A stretch of 64,000 nucleotides of DNA from Trametes villosa (taxonomy: Eukaryota > Basidiomycota > Agaricomycetes > Polyporales > Polyporaceae). A program made the translations under genes and the position numbers. The notes under the pieces are model-generated. The model was not told the origin of the DNA, ran no database searches, and saw only the letters and a program-made list of their open reading frames with translations. Below, in pieces: positions 8,843-21,111 of the stretch (position 1 is its first letter; the number at the start of each line of letters is the position of its first letter). The stretch covers positions 124,001-188,000 of the forward strand of contig PUDQ02000085.1 in the NCBI GenBank assembly GCA_002964805.2. The letters are read 5' to 3'.

Positions 8843-11800
8843 CTACCGCGGCGACTGGAAGATCGAGAGGACCTTCTCGGCGCCCTCCTTGTACTTCTTC
8901 AGCACCTTGTTCTTTTGCTGCTTCTCGTCCTCGCCGTGCCCGTTCCCATTGACGGCGGGACCCTTGACGGTGTGATCGCCTTGGGCGGCGCTGTCGCCGT
9001 TGAGAGAGGGGTCCGACGACTCGCTCACCGTGCCCATGGAGATCGCAGACTCCTTGGACTTCAACGAGTGCGACATCGCGGTCTGGGATGGCGAGGGAGT
9101 GAGAAGGCCCGCGCTGGAAGCCGTGGACGCAGCTGATAATGTCGCGGAAGCAGACGCCGTGAGGGACTTAGACGAGCGTGACGATGGCGGCGGGCTCTTC
9201 TGCCGGAGGAACTGCCTTGGGTGCTTGCGGAATGTCAAGCCGGGCGTACGGCCGCGGCGCTGCTTATCCGACGGCGTGGGCGACTCGCCCGTCTCCGATG
9301 TCAACCCCGACTCCAGGGACATGCCCGAGAACGAACGTGGGGTCGATCGCCGGGGCGTACTCTTGCGGAACACGGAGAGCTTGTACCGGTCGACAACGCC
9401 GCGCGCGAAGAGCGTGGTGCCCTTCGCGCCGTTGCGCTCCTCGACGAGCGAGCCGCCAGCCTCGACGAAGTCCCAGTCGTCCTCGTCCTCGTCGCGCTCC
9501 GTCCGGCCCTCGTCCTCCGTCTGAGGGTCGGGGATGTCCCGGTCGAGCGCAGGGATACCGGACTTCTCCCGCCGGTTGCGGTTCTGCTTGCCAGGGCGGA
9601 TCTTGGGCGCGGTCTTGACGTTCGCATCCTCTGCCGTGCGGGTCGCCGCGGCGGCTGCGGCAGCCTCCGCCGAGGAAACCGTGGTGGCAGCACGGTCGTG
9701 GCTCGTCCTCGGGGTCGCCTCTGGCTTCTCGGGTTCCGCCGGTACCGGTGCTGGTGCGGCTGCCGATACCGGCGGAGCTTCTGGTTCTGTGGGGAGTGGA
9801 GCAGGGCGCGCCTCCGGGGTCTTCGGCTCTCCCTCGCCGACGTCTTCGGGGACAGTGACCTCCTCGACCTCCTCGACTTGGGAAACGGCGTCAGAAACGG
9901 GCTCCTCGGGCAAGATGTCGTCCAGGCTCGGGTCGCTGATCGACTCCTCGTCCTCGTCTTCCTCGTCTTCGCCGTCCCCGTCTTCCTCGTCATCGTCGAT
10001 GATGACCGAATGCCGGCCCTTGTACGAGTACCCATCAAAGACGTCGACAGAGTCGTCCTCGACCGGGTGCACAGATGGACTGCGAGACTGCGAGGGCGTC
10101 GTCACAGAGTCCTCGCCGTCGGTGCGGTCCGTGTCCGTGCGCTCCGCATCGGAGGTCGCCTCCTCGTTCTCGTCGTTGATTACGGGCTCCATGCCCAGGA
10201 AGGTATCGTCAAAGTTCTGGGTATCGCTGGCATTCGAGGGGTCGATGGGAGGAATATACGGGGCTGCATATCGCTGTTAGCTATGCAATGATCGACGTCC
10301 GAGCTCGGGGGCACTCACGTATGTAGCGCTTATAATACACGTGGGACCAGTCTCTGTCGGACGGAATCTCGTGAGAATGACGCGGTCGAGACGGAGGACA
10401 AGGTACACATACATCATCGAGAAGTACGGGTGCTTCTTCACCCGAGGTTCTTTCATTCTGAGCGCAGGGTTCCTTTGGAGCAGCTGCGGCAGAAGTCAGA
10501 ATGGCCAGCTCTCTGACGAGACATGGGAAGCGGAACGTACGCCGCGGATCAAGCTCTTGGTGTCTTGGTCCATCGTCCTGTCCTCGGGGAACTGCAACTC
10601 GTCCTGTAGTACCCGGTAGTACATGTCCGAGTGGTTTTCCGCCCAGAATGGCGTCTGTGAGCGCAAGAGTGTATTCAGTGAGAGAAAGCTTATTAGGTGG
10701 TTTGGGTACTCACGATGCCTGTGAGCATCTCGTAGAGCATAGTGCCAAAGCTCCACCAGTCGACCTCGTAACTGTACGGTAGGCCCTGGATAACCTCTGG
10801 CGCGAGGTACTCCGCCGTCCCACAGAACGTGCTAGTCGTGTCGCTCGAGCTGGGCTGGAACATGTCGTTCGCGGTGTCCCCCTTCATCCAGTGAGGGGTC
10901 GCGGGCGTAGACGCGGGGGCGGTCGCAGACTCCATAAACTCGCCCCTTGAGCCCGAGGGCGTGGGCGGAGCAGTGATTGCGGACGTCCGCCGTGGGAACT
11001 CCTTCGACAGGCCGAAGTCGGTCAAGACAATGTGTCCGTCCGCGCCGATGAGGATGTTCTCGGGCTTGAGATCGCGGTAGATTACACCCGCTGCGTGCAA
11101 TCCCTCAACACCCTCAACAATCTCGGCGGCGTAGAAACGAGCCCGGTCGCGCCCGAGTCGTCCCCACCGCGCGAGCTGTGTCGCAAGATCACCGCCAGGG
11201 TGGAAGTCCTATGAAAAGCTGTCAGGCATAGTTACGCCGGCGCAGGGTTGGCTTGGCGTACCATAACTAGGAACAAGTTCTCCTTGTCGTGGAAACTCCA
11301 CCAGAGCTTCACCACGAATGGGTCAGAGTTCTCGGCCGCCATCCGCTTCAGCACCGCCTGCTCGGTGAGCGTGTGCTGCAGCTCCTGGTGTGCGAGTACG
11401 TGCCGCTTCGTGATGGCCTTCAGCGCGTAGACGTCCTGCGATGGCTTGTGGCGCACGAGGAGGACCTTGCCCGCGCATCCTTTGCCTAGCACCCGCATCA
11501 TCTCGAAGTCATCGATCACGACCTTGCGCTGCGATTTCTTCTTTTCGCTGTTCGGATCCGTCGACTTGCTCCGCTTCTTGCGCGCCGAGCGCCCGGTCGT
11601 CGAGATGGACGAGTCGTCCGTCTGCGACGCCTGCGAAGGTGTGGTCGAGTATATGCGCGACGCACGCGATGCCATGGGGTCCGCTGACTGCGAGCGCATG
11701 ATCCTGGAGTGGCTCGAAACACCGTCCGCCTGGATGGGGGTGTTCGGCGCCGGTTCTTCGTCCTCGGTCACGTCGCCGTTCGACGTGGCAGACTGCGAGT

Positions 11801-13040
11801 GCGCCGACTTGAGCTCCTCGGCAGACCTCGGCGCCGGCTTGGGCGACACCGGTGTTGGTGCTCGGTCCTCCGCACCCTCTGCAGTCCCCTCGTCCTGCTC
11901 CCCCTCCTCCCTGATGTCGTCGCGTACCACCGAGCTCTCGCCGTCAGTCACCAGCTCCGACGCGCCATCGCTATCCAACACGACCTGGCTGATTGACCTG
12001 GTCGCCTCATTCGAGCTGCTTGGACTGTTGTGGGCAGCGAGATCCGACCGCACGCGCTTGATGGCCCGCTCCACACGGACGCTCTGCAGGTCGTCAGTGC
12101 GGACACGCACGAACCGCTTCCACGCGCGTGACTGGCGGAGGGTGGTCTCGTTCGCAATGGACGTGAGGTACGCCGCGAGCCCGGTGACGACCTTGTTGTT
12201 CGAGGCCGCAAGGGCGGAGATATCCTCCCCGTTCTCGCCGATCTCAGCGAATGGATCTCCTATCTCGTTCGCGGGTGTCGCACTTGGCGTCTGGGCACTG
12301 GACGAGACGTTGCTAGAGGCCGCACTGCTAGAAAGGCTGCTTGGAGGGTGCTGCCGGCCCGATGCCTGCCTTGTCGCGGCGATCTTGTTGCTCGATGGGG
12401 ACGCGAGCCGCGAGAGCGTGTTCAGGAAGGCCGACTTACGCTTGACCGGCGCGGGGAGGGACGCCGCGTCTATCGGCGGAGTTGGCATCTTGAGGCCAGG
12501 GAAGTTGTCGCGGAGCTTGGCATGCAGGTCGACGATCTCCTGAGCCGTGCGCGTGAGCGTGATATTATGGGTCGGAGCTGCGGGAAAGCATCAGCACGGA
12601 ATCCACGGTGGCTGCTTTGACGTAATTAGGGACGAGAGGGGAGGGCGCGCGCAGAAGGCCTTCAGGCGTTCGGACGCGGGACCGAGCAGGCTACGCTGGG
12701 AGAGGGGACGGCACAACGAACGGTGGCGGAGCATGCACAGACAGCACGAATACTTATCGGAACGCCGCAGACTAGCGCTATGCCATAGAAGGCGCCTTCT
12801 GCGCTCGCAGACTGCAGCCGGCCAACGCTCCGCCAGCAGCAGCACCCAGGCAGACGTCGTGCGACGTGGACGAAGCTGCGCAAACGCAGAGTACAGGACA
12901 CACTCACTCTTAATGTAGAGGCTGTACGAGCTCGGATCGTGCGGCGTCTCCGCGACACTGATCGTCCACGGTCCCTCGTCGACGCGGTGCAGTCTCCGGG
13001 TAGAGATGATGGGGGACGAGACGATGTTCTTGCCGGGCAT
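8843..13040 (-). CDS. PX-domain AGC-family serine/threonine protein kinase
   Basis: The phox-homology domain starts at [14 protein letters not shown], crosses an intron (12909-12578) into [19 protein letters not shown], and ends at [13 protein letters not shown]. The kinase domain has the glycine loop [10 protein letters not shown], the lysine in YALKAITK, the catalytic loop [18 protein letters not shown], and [12 protein letters not shown]. About 50 Ser/Thr/Pro-rich residues are inserted between DFG and FCGT. The AGC tail is visible as FDDTFLG and a hydrophobic-motif-like VFDGYSY, followed by about 390 further residues with Asp/Glu runs and Ser/Pro-rich disorder. PX domains bind phosphoinositides, so endosomal recruitment like animal SGK3 is an inference. 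I chose the ATG at 13040 (MPGKNIVSS) because it lies just before PX; an in-frame ATG at 13319 would add about 90 low-complexity residues. At least seven exons. Confidence 0.9.
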
Positions 13041-15397
13041 GGGGGGCGATGTGGCGTTATTAGGGTGAGCTTGAGGATCGTGGTCAAAGAGAGAACTGTC
13101 GGTAACACTCGAACGCTCCCTACGTTGTCTCCGTTTGGCGCTGTAGCCAGTTACTATATCGACGCTGCGTCGTGTGAACGATAGGTATGCTCCGTCGTCG
13201 GTAGGGCGAGACGGTCCGGCAGCAGGGTCCCTGCGTGCACTGGCAAAGCCGAGGGCTGTTGCGAACTTGACTCGGGGGGATTCGTGGGGCGGCGACGCAG
13301 AGGGCAGAACGCTGAGCATGCGCAGGTGGGCGGCGGCTACGACCTGGTCGGACGGAGACAGGGGCGACGGAGAGAAAGGCGGAGAGAGAGGGAGGTCGAA
13401 AAAATCCGGAAGAAGAAAGTCGGGTTAGACGCAGGGGCGGATGTTGCGTGGGCTTGAGGCGTGGAGGCCACGAGTTGGAAAGGATCCGAAGGCGGACGTG
13501 ATTCTGAGCTGCCTCGCGGCCGTCGCTACCGTTAGGCGGAGACCGTTCGGGAACGTCGGCGACGATGAGCGATTAGATGTGCGAGTATATGCGGTGGGTG
13601 GAAGATGAGGGTAGGTTGCAACCCTGGTCTCCACTTTTTCGTCTTGCGCCGATTGGCATGGGCGCTTAACGGCTGCTGATATCCCAGCTGGATATTAGCG
13701 CTCGGGATAATGAGTGCAGCGCCGGTCTTCAAAGCTTCATAAACGTCGCTCTTTACACCGTCAAACGACATCCAGCACATCATCGCAGCAAAACATAATT
13801 AGTACAGGACGAACACCCCGTGCATCATTCCGCGGTGCTCCACCCACAGAGGGATCAAACTCTCGCCATGCCTGCTCATGCATAGGTGTGAGTGACGGGT
13901 GTATCCATACAGCGATAAATCGCCGCGCTCACGGCATGTGCGGCTGTAATGGCAGTTGTAGCTGGTGGCACTAGGACGACGTTTAGTCTAGCTTGGCGGG
14001 TCGACGATTGTACAAGGGCGCTATCCGCTGGCCACTGCGTTGTCTTCAATTCGCAACCCTGTAAGGCGATGACGGGCGTCCCATGTCGTTCGGCCAAAGC
14101 GGTTCTCGGAAGCTGCAGAACTTCCGAACCAACGTTCTCGTCAAACCTTGTCACCGAAATCCGAGTACTCTCCCCTGCTATCATCATTTGACACACAGGT
14201 CTAGACACGAAGCACTAGGAGTGCGGGGGTAATAGTGGTCATTGTCACCGGGAGTATAGACTTCACATAGTGTATCCGGTGGGTCTGGTGATTGAGACGT
14301 CCTCCCGAGATCGCGGTGACGTCGGAGTTCGTCTGAACCTTGGACTATATTCAAATTTTAATGGAAGAGAGGCTTCAGATGGGGCAGCAAGCTTACAAGC
14401 GATAACAGGGACACATACCTCGCGCCCGAAGTTTATCACAGACCTTCTCCCCTAGTCAAACGTGGGTTTTAGGTCCGTGATACACAGAGTATGGGGGATA
14501 TTTCCCTTGCCCACTGTGACGAGCACTACAGGCTTGGAGTGTACAGGATGAGATGTGGCTGCATCGTCTGTGTTTCCTGCACGTAGCCAATAACGTATAA
14601 TCCAATGGGTACCGATAGGGCAAAGAAGGGCACATACCTTCAAACAGTTATGACAAACATGGTGGGCATATGTTCGGACGGCTGGCCAGGTGCGTTAACT
14701 TTGAGGCTTCAATGCGTGACATGCTTAACCTCGCATAGGTTGATATATCCACGGGGTTTCTTCCGCGCAGCTTCCGGGAGCATGGTCGCCTAGTAGTCGA
14801 TGAGGCAGCCTGCGCAGTGAGCATGCGGATGTGGTCTTGGCGGAAGTGAACAAGCTCAGGTTTCAATCAGCCGCGCGTTTCTACGTAAGGCAAATCCCGA
14901 CGCTACAGCACAGCCCTTGAACCAAACCACCATCGTCAGGTCGCAGTCATCCGCGACTTCACAGGTTCCCTCTCATCCCAATCCTTTGCTCGAGGGTGAC
15001 TTGCATAGGCTTGTACTCAGGACATCCAAGCTGCAGATTATTGATCAGATTTACACTAGATGCCCTGCCACACAAGAGATCTCGTACAGCCCCGTCACCC
15101 GTGGGACCTAACTGTCGTTGATCAATGCCGTGTAGGCAGTAGGCGCAGCTGCCGTGCTTCTGCCCTTCCCCGCGTTCAGTGAAAATCTATCTCGAAGGCC
15201 AAAGCCGTGCAATCCAGTGCTGACGGGCGACCGCGTGGGCGGGCCTGTGTCGAGATGCAACATGTCGACATTGTCGCCTAGGCCGACTCCGAGCGCGATC
15301 TCGGGGGCGCGCAGTTTTCGACCGTCTCCTTCCGCCCTCCATTGGGCGAGCTTTGCCTGGCCACCTTCAGCTTATTCTGCAACTCGTACGCTCAAGC
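13041..15397. other. Long intergenic stretch without a supported gene
   Basis: The first 300-500 bases are probably leader of the PX kinase. From about 13.6 to 15.4 kb I find only short unsupported frames. The longest, 110 codons on the minus strand at 14208-13876, has no recognisable character and no splice continuation. Confidence 0.5.
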
Positions 15398-17710
15398 ATG
15401 GTCCTCGAACCTTCAGGCTCGCCGCAACAGACTACTCCTTCGATTGAGATAGGGCCATCTACTCCAGTCGTGATCGCGACAAGTGATAGCGTGGTGCGTA
15501 TTCCGGGCATGTCTGTGGGAGTTGTGAGAGTGACTTGATCTTTTGCAGAACTCGGATAACACCTTGTCTGTCGATGAGCTATGGACGCTGCCGGGGCCCG
15601 AGGTACTGTGGCACGAGGCCTGCGCGGGCTATACAATCCACTGCCAGTCTGATGCGCTTCATTCGCAGGAGCTTCGCGAGAGGCTTTCTGAGCGTTACGG
15701 CGAGCCGGACAAAGCACGCGCGTGGGCCCATTCTGCGGAGCTGGTGAAGACGTACAACGACGAGCTCGTGAACAGGTGGAAGGAGGAGATGGATACGCTC
15801 CTTGTCTATGTCAGCCTGAGTTCGATTTTGCTTCTTTCACCCGTATACTCATTGACTTATACCTCCTTAGGCTGGTCTGTTCTCTGCTGTTTTGACGGCG
15901 TTCAACGTACAATCCTATCAGCTGCTCCAACCCCAGCCCACCGATCCCACACTCGCAGTCCTCCAGCGTATCTCTGCTCAGCTCTCCAGCTTCTCCGTAA
16001 ACCCCGCCTTCCTCAACTCCACGCAGCCTGCTCTCTCCGAGGACGAAGTGAACCCGCCGTTTCGCGCGCCCGCCTCCGCCGTGTGGATCAACGCATTGTG
16101 GTTTTCAAGCCTCGTGTGCTCGCTCGCCTCCGCGTCGATCGCACTCATGGTCAAGCAGTGGCTGCACGAGCTCAGCGTCGGCGTGTCCGGAACGTCTCGG
16201 GAGAGCGCGCGCATCCGGCAGTACCGCGTAAATAGCCTCCGGCGATGGCAGGTCGGGGGCATCGTTATCGTCATCCCGATCCTACTGCAGCTCGCGCTCG
16301 TCCTGTTCCTCGTCGGACTGGTGTTCCTCCTTTGGACGCTCCATGGGACGGTCGCCGCTGTCGCAAGCGGGCTCGTTGGGGCTCTCTTCGTCTTCCTCTT
16401 GGTTACGACTCTCCTCCCCGTGCTCAGGGTCGACTGCTGTTACCGCTCGCCGCAGGCTATCGGCATCTTCATGGCCCTCCGGGCGGTCCGCAGCGCGACG
16501 AGGAAGTTCTTCATCACCATTGCGGTGGGCGCGTGGAACCTCACCAAGCACTGGCGCCGCCACGGTGGCCTCGTCGGCGAGCTGGCGAACTTCTGCTGGA
16601 GGGTGTATGTTGCTGTATGCGTCCCGAAGAAGGAGCTCCCGACATGGCACGGGCGCGAGCAGCTGGACGTGGCGCGGACGACCCCCGTGCTCGAGGGCAA
16701 CCTCGCCGCGATGGCGTACACAACCACGTTCGACGCAGGATACCTGGACGAGACGCGACTGCTTCTCGCGGACCTACCATGGAGACAGGCGATGGCGTGC
16801 TACGACAAGATCTTTGCTGCCCGTGCCAGCGTATGGGGGGAGCAGGCTTCGCGCGTCCAGGACAGATTCCCGCAACACACATACAACATGCTGCAGGTGA
16901 TGCTGACGGCACCCTCCGGAGAGCGCGACCAGAGCTGGGAGGACGGCGTGACTAGCCTCCTTGGACGCCTCCCTCCGCGGAGGGAGGAGACGTTCGAGAA
17001 GGATGGGCTGGGGTTGATGTGCATCCTAGCCATGGAGAACACACCGCCCGCCGACCTCGCGTTCCTCCAGGTTGTGATGCACATGCGCAAGCAAGACGCG
17101 TTGCAGAGCGAGCCCGTGGTCAACGAGATCCGTGCAGGTGCGTTCTGGTGCTCGATGTTCACGTGGCGCAATCTAACTGTTCTGGCTGTCGCTAGTTATG
17201 CTCATGGCGGAGTGGAGATCACGAAATCCGGGCGGATCTGACAGCTCGACTACGCTGCGGCACTACCTCCAAAGCGTCGAGCTGTTCATCCATTGCGCGC
17301 TCCGCCAAACGACCCCTGGGCTCTCTGCAGAGGACCGCGCGTCCCTCCGCGCACGCTCACAGCTCGCCTTCGCGTCCTTCCGCGACTTCCTCCGAACACC
17401 CCTCTGGCGAGAGCCGTCGCTCTACATCTGTCTCGGGCTCAGCAATATGGTCCCGCTCCTAGTCGAACTCGTGCAGAAGGATCGCGAACTTGTCACGGAG
17501 GAGCTCGTGGAAGTGCTGGACAATGTATGGTCGACCATGCAGGAGGAGGAGCTCGGCACTGTCGGAGGGGACCGCTTGCGGCGGTTGCATGCCTATGTCG
17601 AGTGGACAGGAGAAGTGCTGGGAGCGCTGAAGGCTGCTGTGAGCGGAAGGCCGGTCAGTTCGGGTGCGTGGTTTCCCAGGTGTGAGCAGATGCGATCGAG
17701 CTCTTCCTAA
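15398..17710 (+). CDS. DUF6535 multi-pass membrane protein
   Basis: Four exons, 15398-15493, 15549-15809, 15871-17137 and 17196-17710, join in frame to about 712 aa. The N-terminus is cytosolic-looking, with the helix WKEEMDTLLVY. Membrane segments follow: AGLFSAVLTAFNV, INALWFSSLVCSLASASIAL (followed by MVKQWLHE and SGTSRESARIRQYR), a long hydrophobic run around VIVIPILLQLALVLFLVGL, and a last one around GALFVFLLVTTLLPVL. These are hallmarks of DUF6535, a basidiomycete family of unknown function. The C-terminal 300 residues are soluble and helical (LVELVQKDRELVTEELVEVL). The gene lies about 440 bp upstream of the F5-F9 array, and its 3' end is duplicated at 1.6-2.4 kb. The second DUF6535 gene at 51.5 kb shares the intron site between LLVY and AGLFSAVLTAFNV. 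Confidence 0.88.
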
Positions 17711-19128
17711 CGAAACCTCCTCCCTCAGGCCGAAAACTGACGTTCGACCGCCCCAATATACAAGTTGAAAGGGAAAGGTCACGTAGGTTCTCTTCGCGGA
17801 GCGTCTCGCGCTCGAATTCTCTATCGAGGCTGCGCTTGATGCCCTTCTGATATTGGAAACCATGTGTATTGAACCTAGATGCAAAATTACATGTACGAAT
17901 AGCTTCAGTCGAGGTTAAACCGAACTCAGGGCATCGTGCAACACACATCGTGAGCCACTTGTCGCGCATCTCCTCAGTCCTGGCGTACTTATGTTCGCCA
18001 AGTCGTCGGAGTTTGCGCATTGATCTCGGTGGTTGCCGGACTGAGTCCGGCACAGTTGTCGAGCACAATGGTGGCTAACATTCTCTTCTTCGTCGTCCCT
18101 GCTGTGCTCTTCACGACCACTGAGGGCCTAAGCCCATCTACTCAGAAATGAAGACCAAGCCGGCACGCGAGGTTGGTGGCTTGAGTAGTGGTTCAGTCGT
18201 GAATCCCATCAATGACCTCCTCTTACTAGTCTGCGAAGGCGAAAGCGCAGCAACCATACGAGGATTCCAAACGCCCGCTGAAACGTGCAGTCAAGACCCA
18301 CCAGCCGCGCGCACCTCCTAGCCTCGGCCCACCTTCGCTCCCCTCTTTGGCCCCTCCACCACCGGGGCCTCACACCGGAGCAGTGTTATTCCGCACAGTC
18401 TGCCAGGAGAACGTCCTTGAGCGTTTCCCGAACCTCGAAGTACGCAGCGACTTCGATCTTACAGAGCTCTCCAGCCGCTCCTACAAGGGCACTCCAGCCG
18501 AGATCTACGAAGCGTTGGACCTGCAGCTCGCACGCAATGTACAGATGCACGGTTACGAGTTCACTATGGACGCCTGCAAAAAGACCCTCGAGACCTACAT
18601 CGAGCCTACAGGGGTACGTGGTTTAGCACATTATCTAGGGTGCCTCGCACCCTCGATATCGCTTAACATTGCTTGTCGTAGATCAAACCAAAAGCGTTTT
18701 CCCCCGATAACAAGTTCGTCCTCGTCCGACCCGTCCCTGATTCCAAGTACTCCCTCCGGTTGTTCCCTGGGTCGCTCTCTGCGGCTGAGTACTGCCTGGA
18801 TTTCGTCGAGACGGCGTCCGGAAAGCCCGTCAATTCACCCTTCGAGTACGAGCTCTGGGGCATCCCGAATCCGGACGCGGACACGCCATGGCTCTCAATC
18901 CCGATGATCGGAAAGCTGCGGACGATTGAGCGCGGGCACGGGTTCAAGCCGGAGGACGTCGAGCCTGGTGCAGAGAAGTTCGTGCTTCGGGACGGTCAGA
19001 CGTGCGTCCTGATGCGGCCGGGGAAGCGGTCTCTCCGCTTCACGGTGCCTGTGCGCAAATTTAAGAATCCAGACGCTGCGGTGGACGACATGGACGTGGT
19101 CGACTTTCCGCGGTACATCGAGTCGTGA
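17320..19128. repeat. Inverted duplication partner of 511-2368
   Basis: The 3' part of the DUF6535 gene, the spacer and family copy F5 occur here in plus orientation. The corresponding order (DUF6535 remnant, spacer, F1) occurs in reverse complement at 2368-511. The spacer match is strongest around CGGTGGTTGCCGGACTGAGT at 18030-18055, matching 1667-1695 in reverse. The blocks are about 15 kb apart and have diverged by small indels. Confidence 0.75.
18148..19128 (+). CDS. Clustered unknown-family protein, copy F5
   Basis: First gene of the head-to-tail array. Exon 1 is MKTKPARE (18148-18171). Exon 2 follows CTTACTAG and reads SAKAKAQQPYEDSKRPLKRA, then a Pro-rich linker and GAVLFRTVCQENVLERFP up to EPTG near 18615. 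Exon 3 starts IKPKAFSPDNKFVLVRP near 18681 and ends VVDFPRYIES. About 285 aa, all family motifs intact, including SAAEYCLDFVETASG and NPDADTPWLS. It pairs with F1 in the inverted duplication, yet its exon-2 start is closest to F2. Function unknown. Confidence 0.75.
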
Positions 19129-19579
19129 TTTCCAGGCTGTTAGCCTTGGTCGTTGCTGCTTTGCTGCTCTGTTCATGGACTAGGATTGTATTTGTTGGAT
19201 ATCTATTCATACTGTATCGTATACTATACCGCTCGCTATCTCAATGTTCTGTTGCTCTCTCTTGACGCAAGCGTGCAAGCTGCGATGCTCGAGACGTGCG
19301 CCTGCGCTATGATGTCCGGCAGTTGCCGGTTTAGCGGTTTCAGTACCATGTTAGTGTGGCTAACAATTGCCAACTTGCTCTTTACTCCGTCCACTGTCGT
19401 CCACTTCAAGTCCTTGCAAGTCGCAAGGTTGTACTCATAGCGCCGCTGGGCACGCACGGCTACGTCGGTGGTTTTGACGCTGAGGCTAGGTACATAACTT
19501 CCGCAGGTCTGAGAGCTCCTCTGAGCAGTGGATATGACGAGGCGACTCATACTTGGCCAACAGCATTGAGCAAGCAGCA

Positions 19580-20568
19580 ATGCCAAGAGCTAAAACGCAG
19601 CGGAAGGTGCGTGTCCGCGAAAAACTGGCAGTATATGAACTCATTTAAATACTAACCATCTCATGACTTACGAAGGTCGATGAGTCGTGCAACAAGGCGA
19701 ACGTGCCGTACAAGCAGCGCACGGCCAAGGCTAGAAAACCTGTCGCGTCGACCACTGCGTCGTCAGCTCCTGTGGGTCTCTTTCAGAACGCCGCACCTCC
19801 GCTCCCAGGCCCCAGCACCGGGGCTGTACTATTTCGCACCGTATGCGCTGAGAACGTCCGTGAGCGTTACCCGGACATCGAAGTACGCAACGACTACGAC
19901 TTGATAGAACTCTCTGGCCGTCACTATAAAGGAACTCCGGCCGAGATCTACGAAGCGGTGGACAAGCGGCTCGCGCGCGAGGCCGCCCATCGTGGCTACG
20001 AATTCACCATGGATTCGTGTACGAAGACTTTGGACACCTATGTCGAGCCTACAGGGGTGCGTTTCTCAGGACTTACCTTGGCGCGCTCTGCGCCGCTGCC
20101 ATTGCTCAACTTTACTTGTAGATCAAGCCGAAAGCATCCGCCTGCGACAGCAAGTTTGTCCTTGTCCACCCCATCCCTGACTCCACATACTCCCTTCGGC
20201 TGTTTCCCGGCTCGCTCTCCGCCGCCGAGTACTGCCTGGACTTCGTCGAGACCGCTACCGGGAAACCTGTCAACTCGCCCTTTGAGTACGAGCTCTGGGG
20301 CATTCCGAACCCGGACGCCGACACGCCATGGCTCTGTTTTCCGATGGTCGGGAAGCTGCGGACGATCGAACGCGGACACGGGGTCAAGCCAGAGGACCTC
20401 GAGCCCGGCGCGGAGAAGTTCGTGCTGCGAGACGGGCAGACTTGCGTGCTCATAAGGCCGGGCAAGCGGTCCCTGCGCTTCACGGTGCCTGTGCGGCGAG
20501 TCAAACGAGAGGCCGTGGTGGACGATGGCATGGACGTTGCCGACTTTCCACGCTATCTCGATGTGTGA
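19580..20568 (+). CDS. Clustered unknown-family protein, copy F6
   Basis: Exon 1 is MPRAKTQRK (19580-19606), followed by a GTGCGT donor. Exon 2 begins after TTACGAAG with VDESCNKANVPYKQRTAKA and contains GAVLFRTVCAENVRERYP and KGTPAEIYEAVDKRL. Exon 3 begins near 20122 with IKPKASACDSKFVLVHP and ends VADFPRYLDV. The frame is intact. It differs from its neighbours mainly in the linker after the basic N-terminus and in PWLCFPMVG in place of PWLSIPM. The start lies about 1.43 kb after that of F5. Confidence 0.75.
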
Positions 20569-21111
20569 TTCTCGTATTCAGTGGCTACTATGTTTCTGGC
20601 TACTTCCTCTATGACTAGGAGTTAGAATGCATCCATAGGATACTCATCTACCATATAGTATTGTACATAGTACTTACTGTCTGACACCGCCATCCCAACG
20701 CGGTATTGCATGTTCTCCACTCAGATAGCTGAATTGCGACTGATAAGGCTATAATGGATAGCTCCAACGGAATCTACGGGCATCTCAGTCTGCACAATCC
20801 AGATGATATGTACATGGCAGTGGCATGAGGTTGAGAGACGACCGGGGCGGACAGTCAGGCTGGCCCCGGACAGCGCGGCCCGATTCGGTCAACATCCTTA
20901 GCACAGCCACCCTCTGGGGTTCCCTTGCCGCCTTCTGCCCCCGTCCGGCCGCGTTCGCGTTCGCGTTCACTGCCCGTTTTCCTAGAGTCTGTACCGCAAG
21001 ACTCGCTCCAGTACTACGCCGAGCTGCACCGGCTGTGCGCCTCAATTGACGTGAACTACCCCCGTGGCTACCAGTACTCCTACGAGCTTGAGGCGACATA
21101 TCGACCCAACA

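Noticed and set aside
9178..10291. Long plus-strand open frames (up to 356 codons) opposite the PX kinase tail
   Set aside because: They are antisense shadows of the GC-rich acidic and Ser-rich coding strand; the minus strand gives a coherent AGC kinase tail.
13876..14208. 110-codon minus-strand frame
   Set aside because: No family resemblance; the surrounding 1.8 kb shows no coding continuity.
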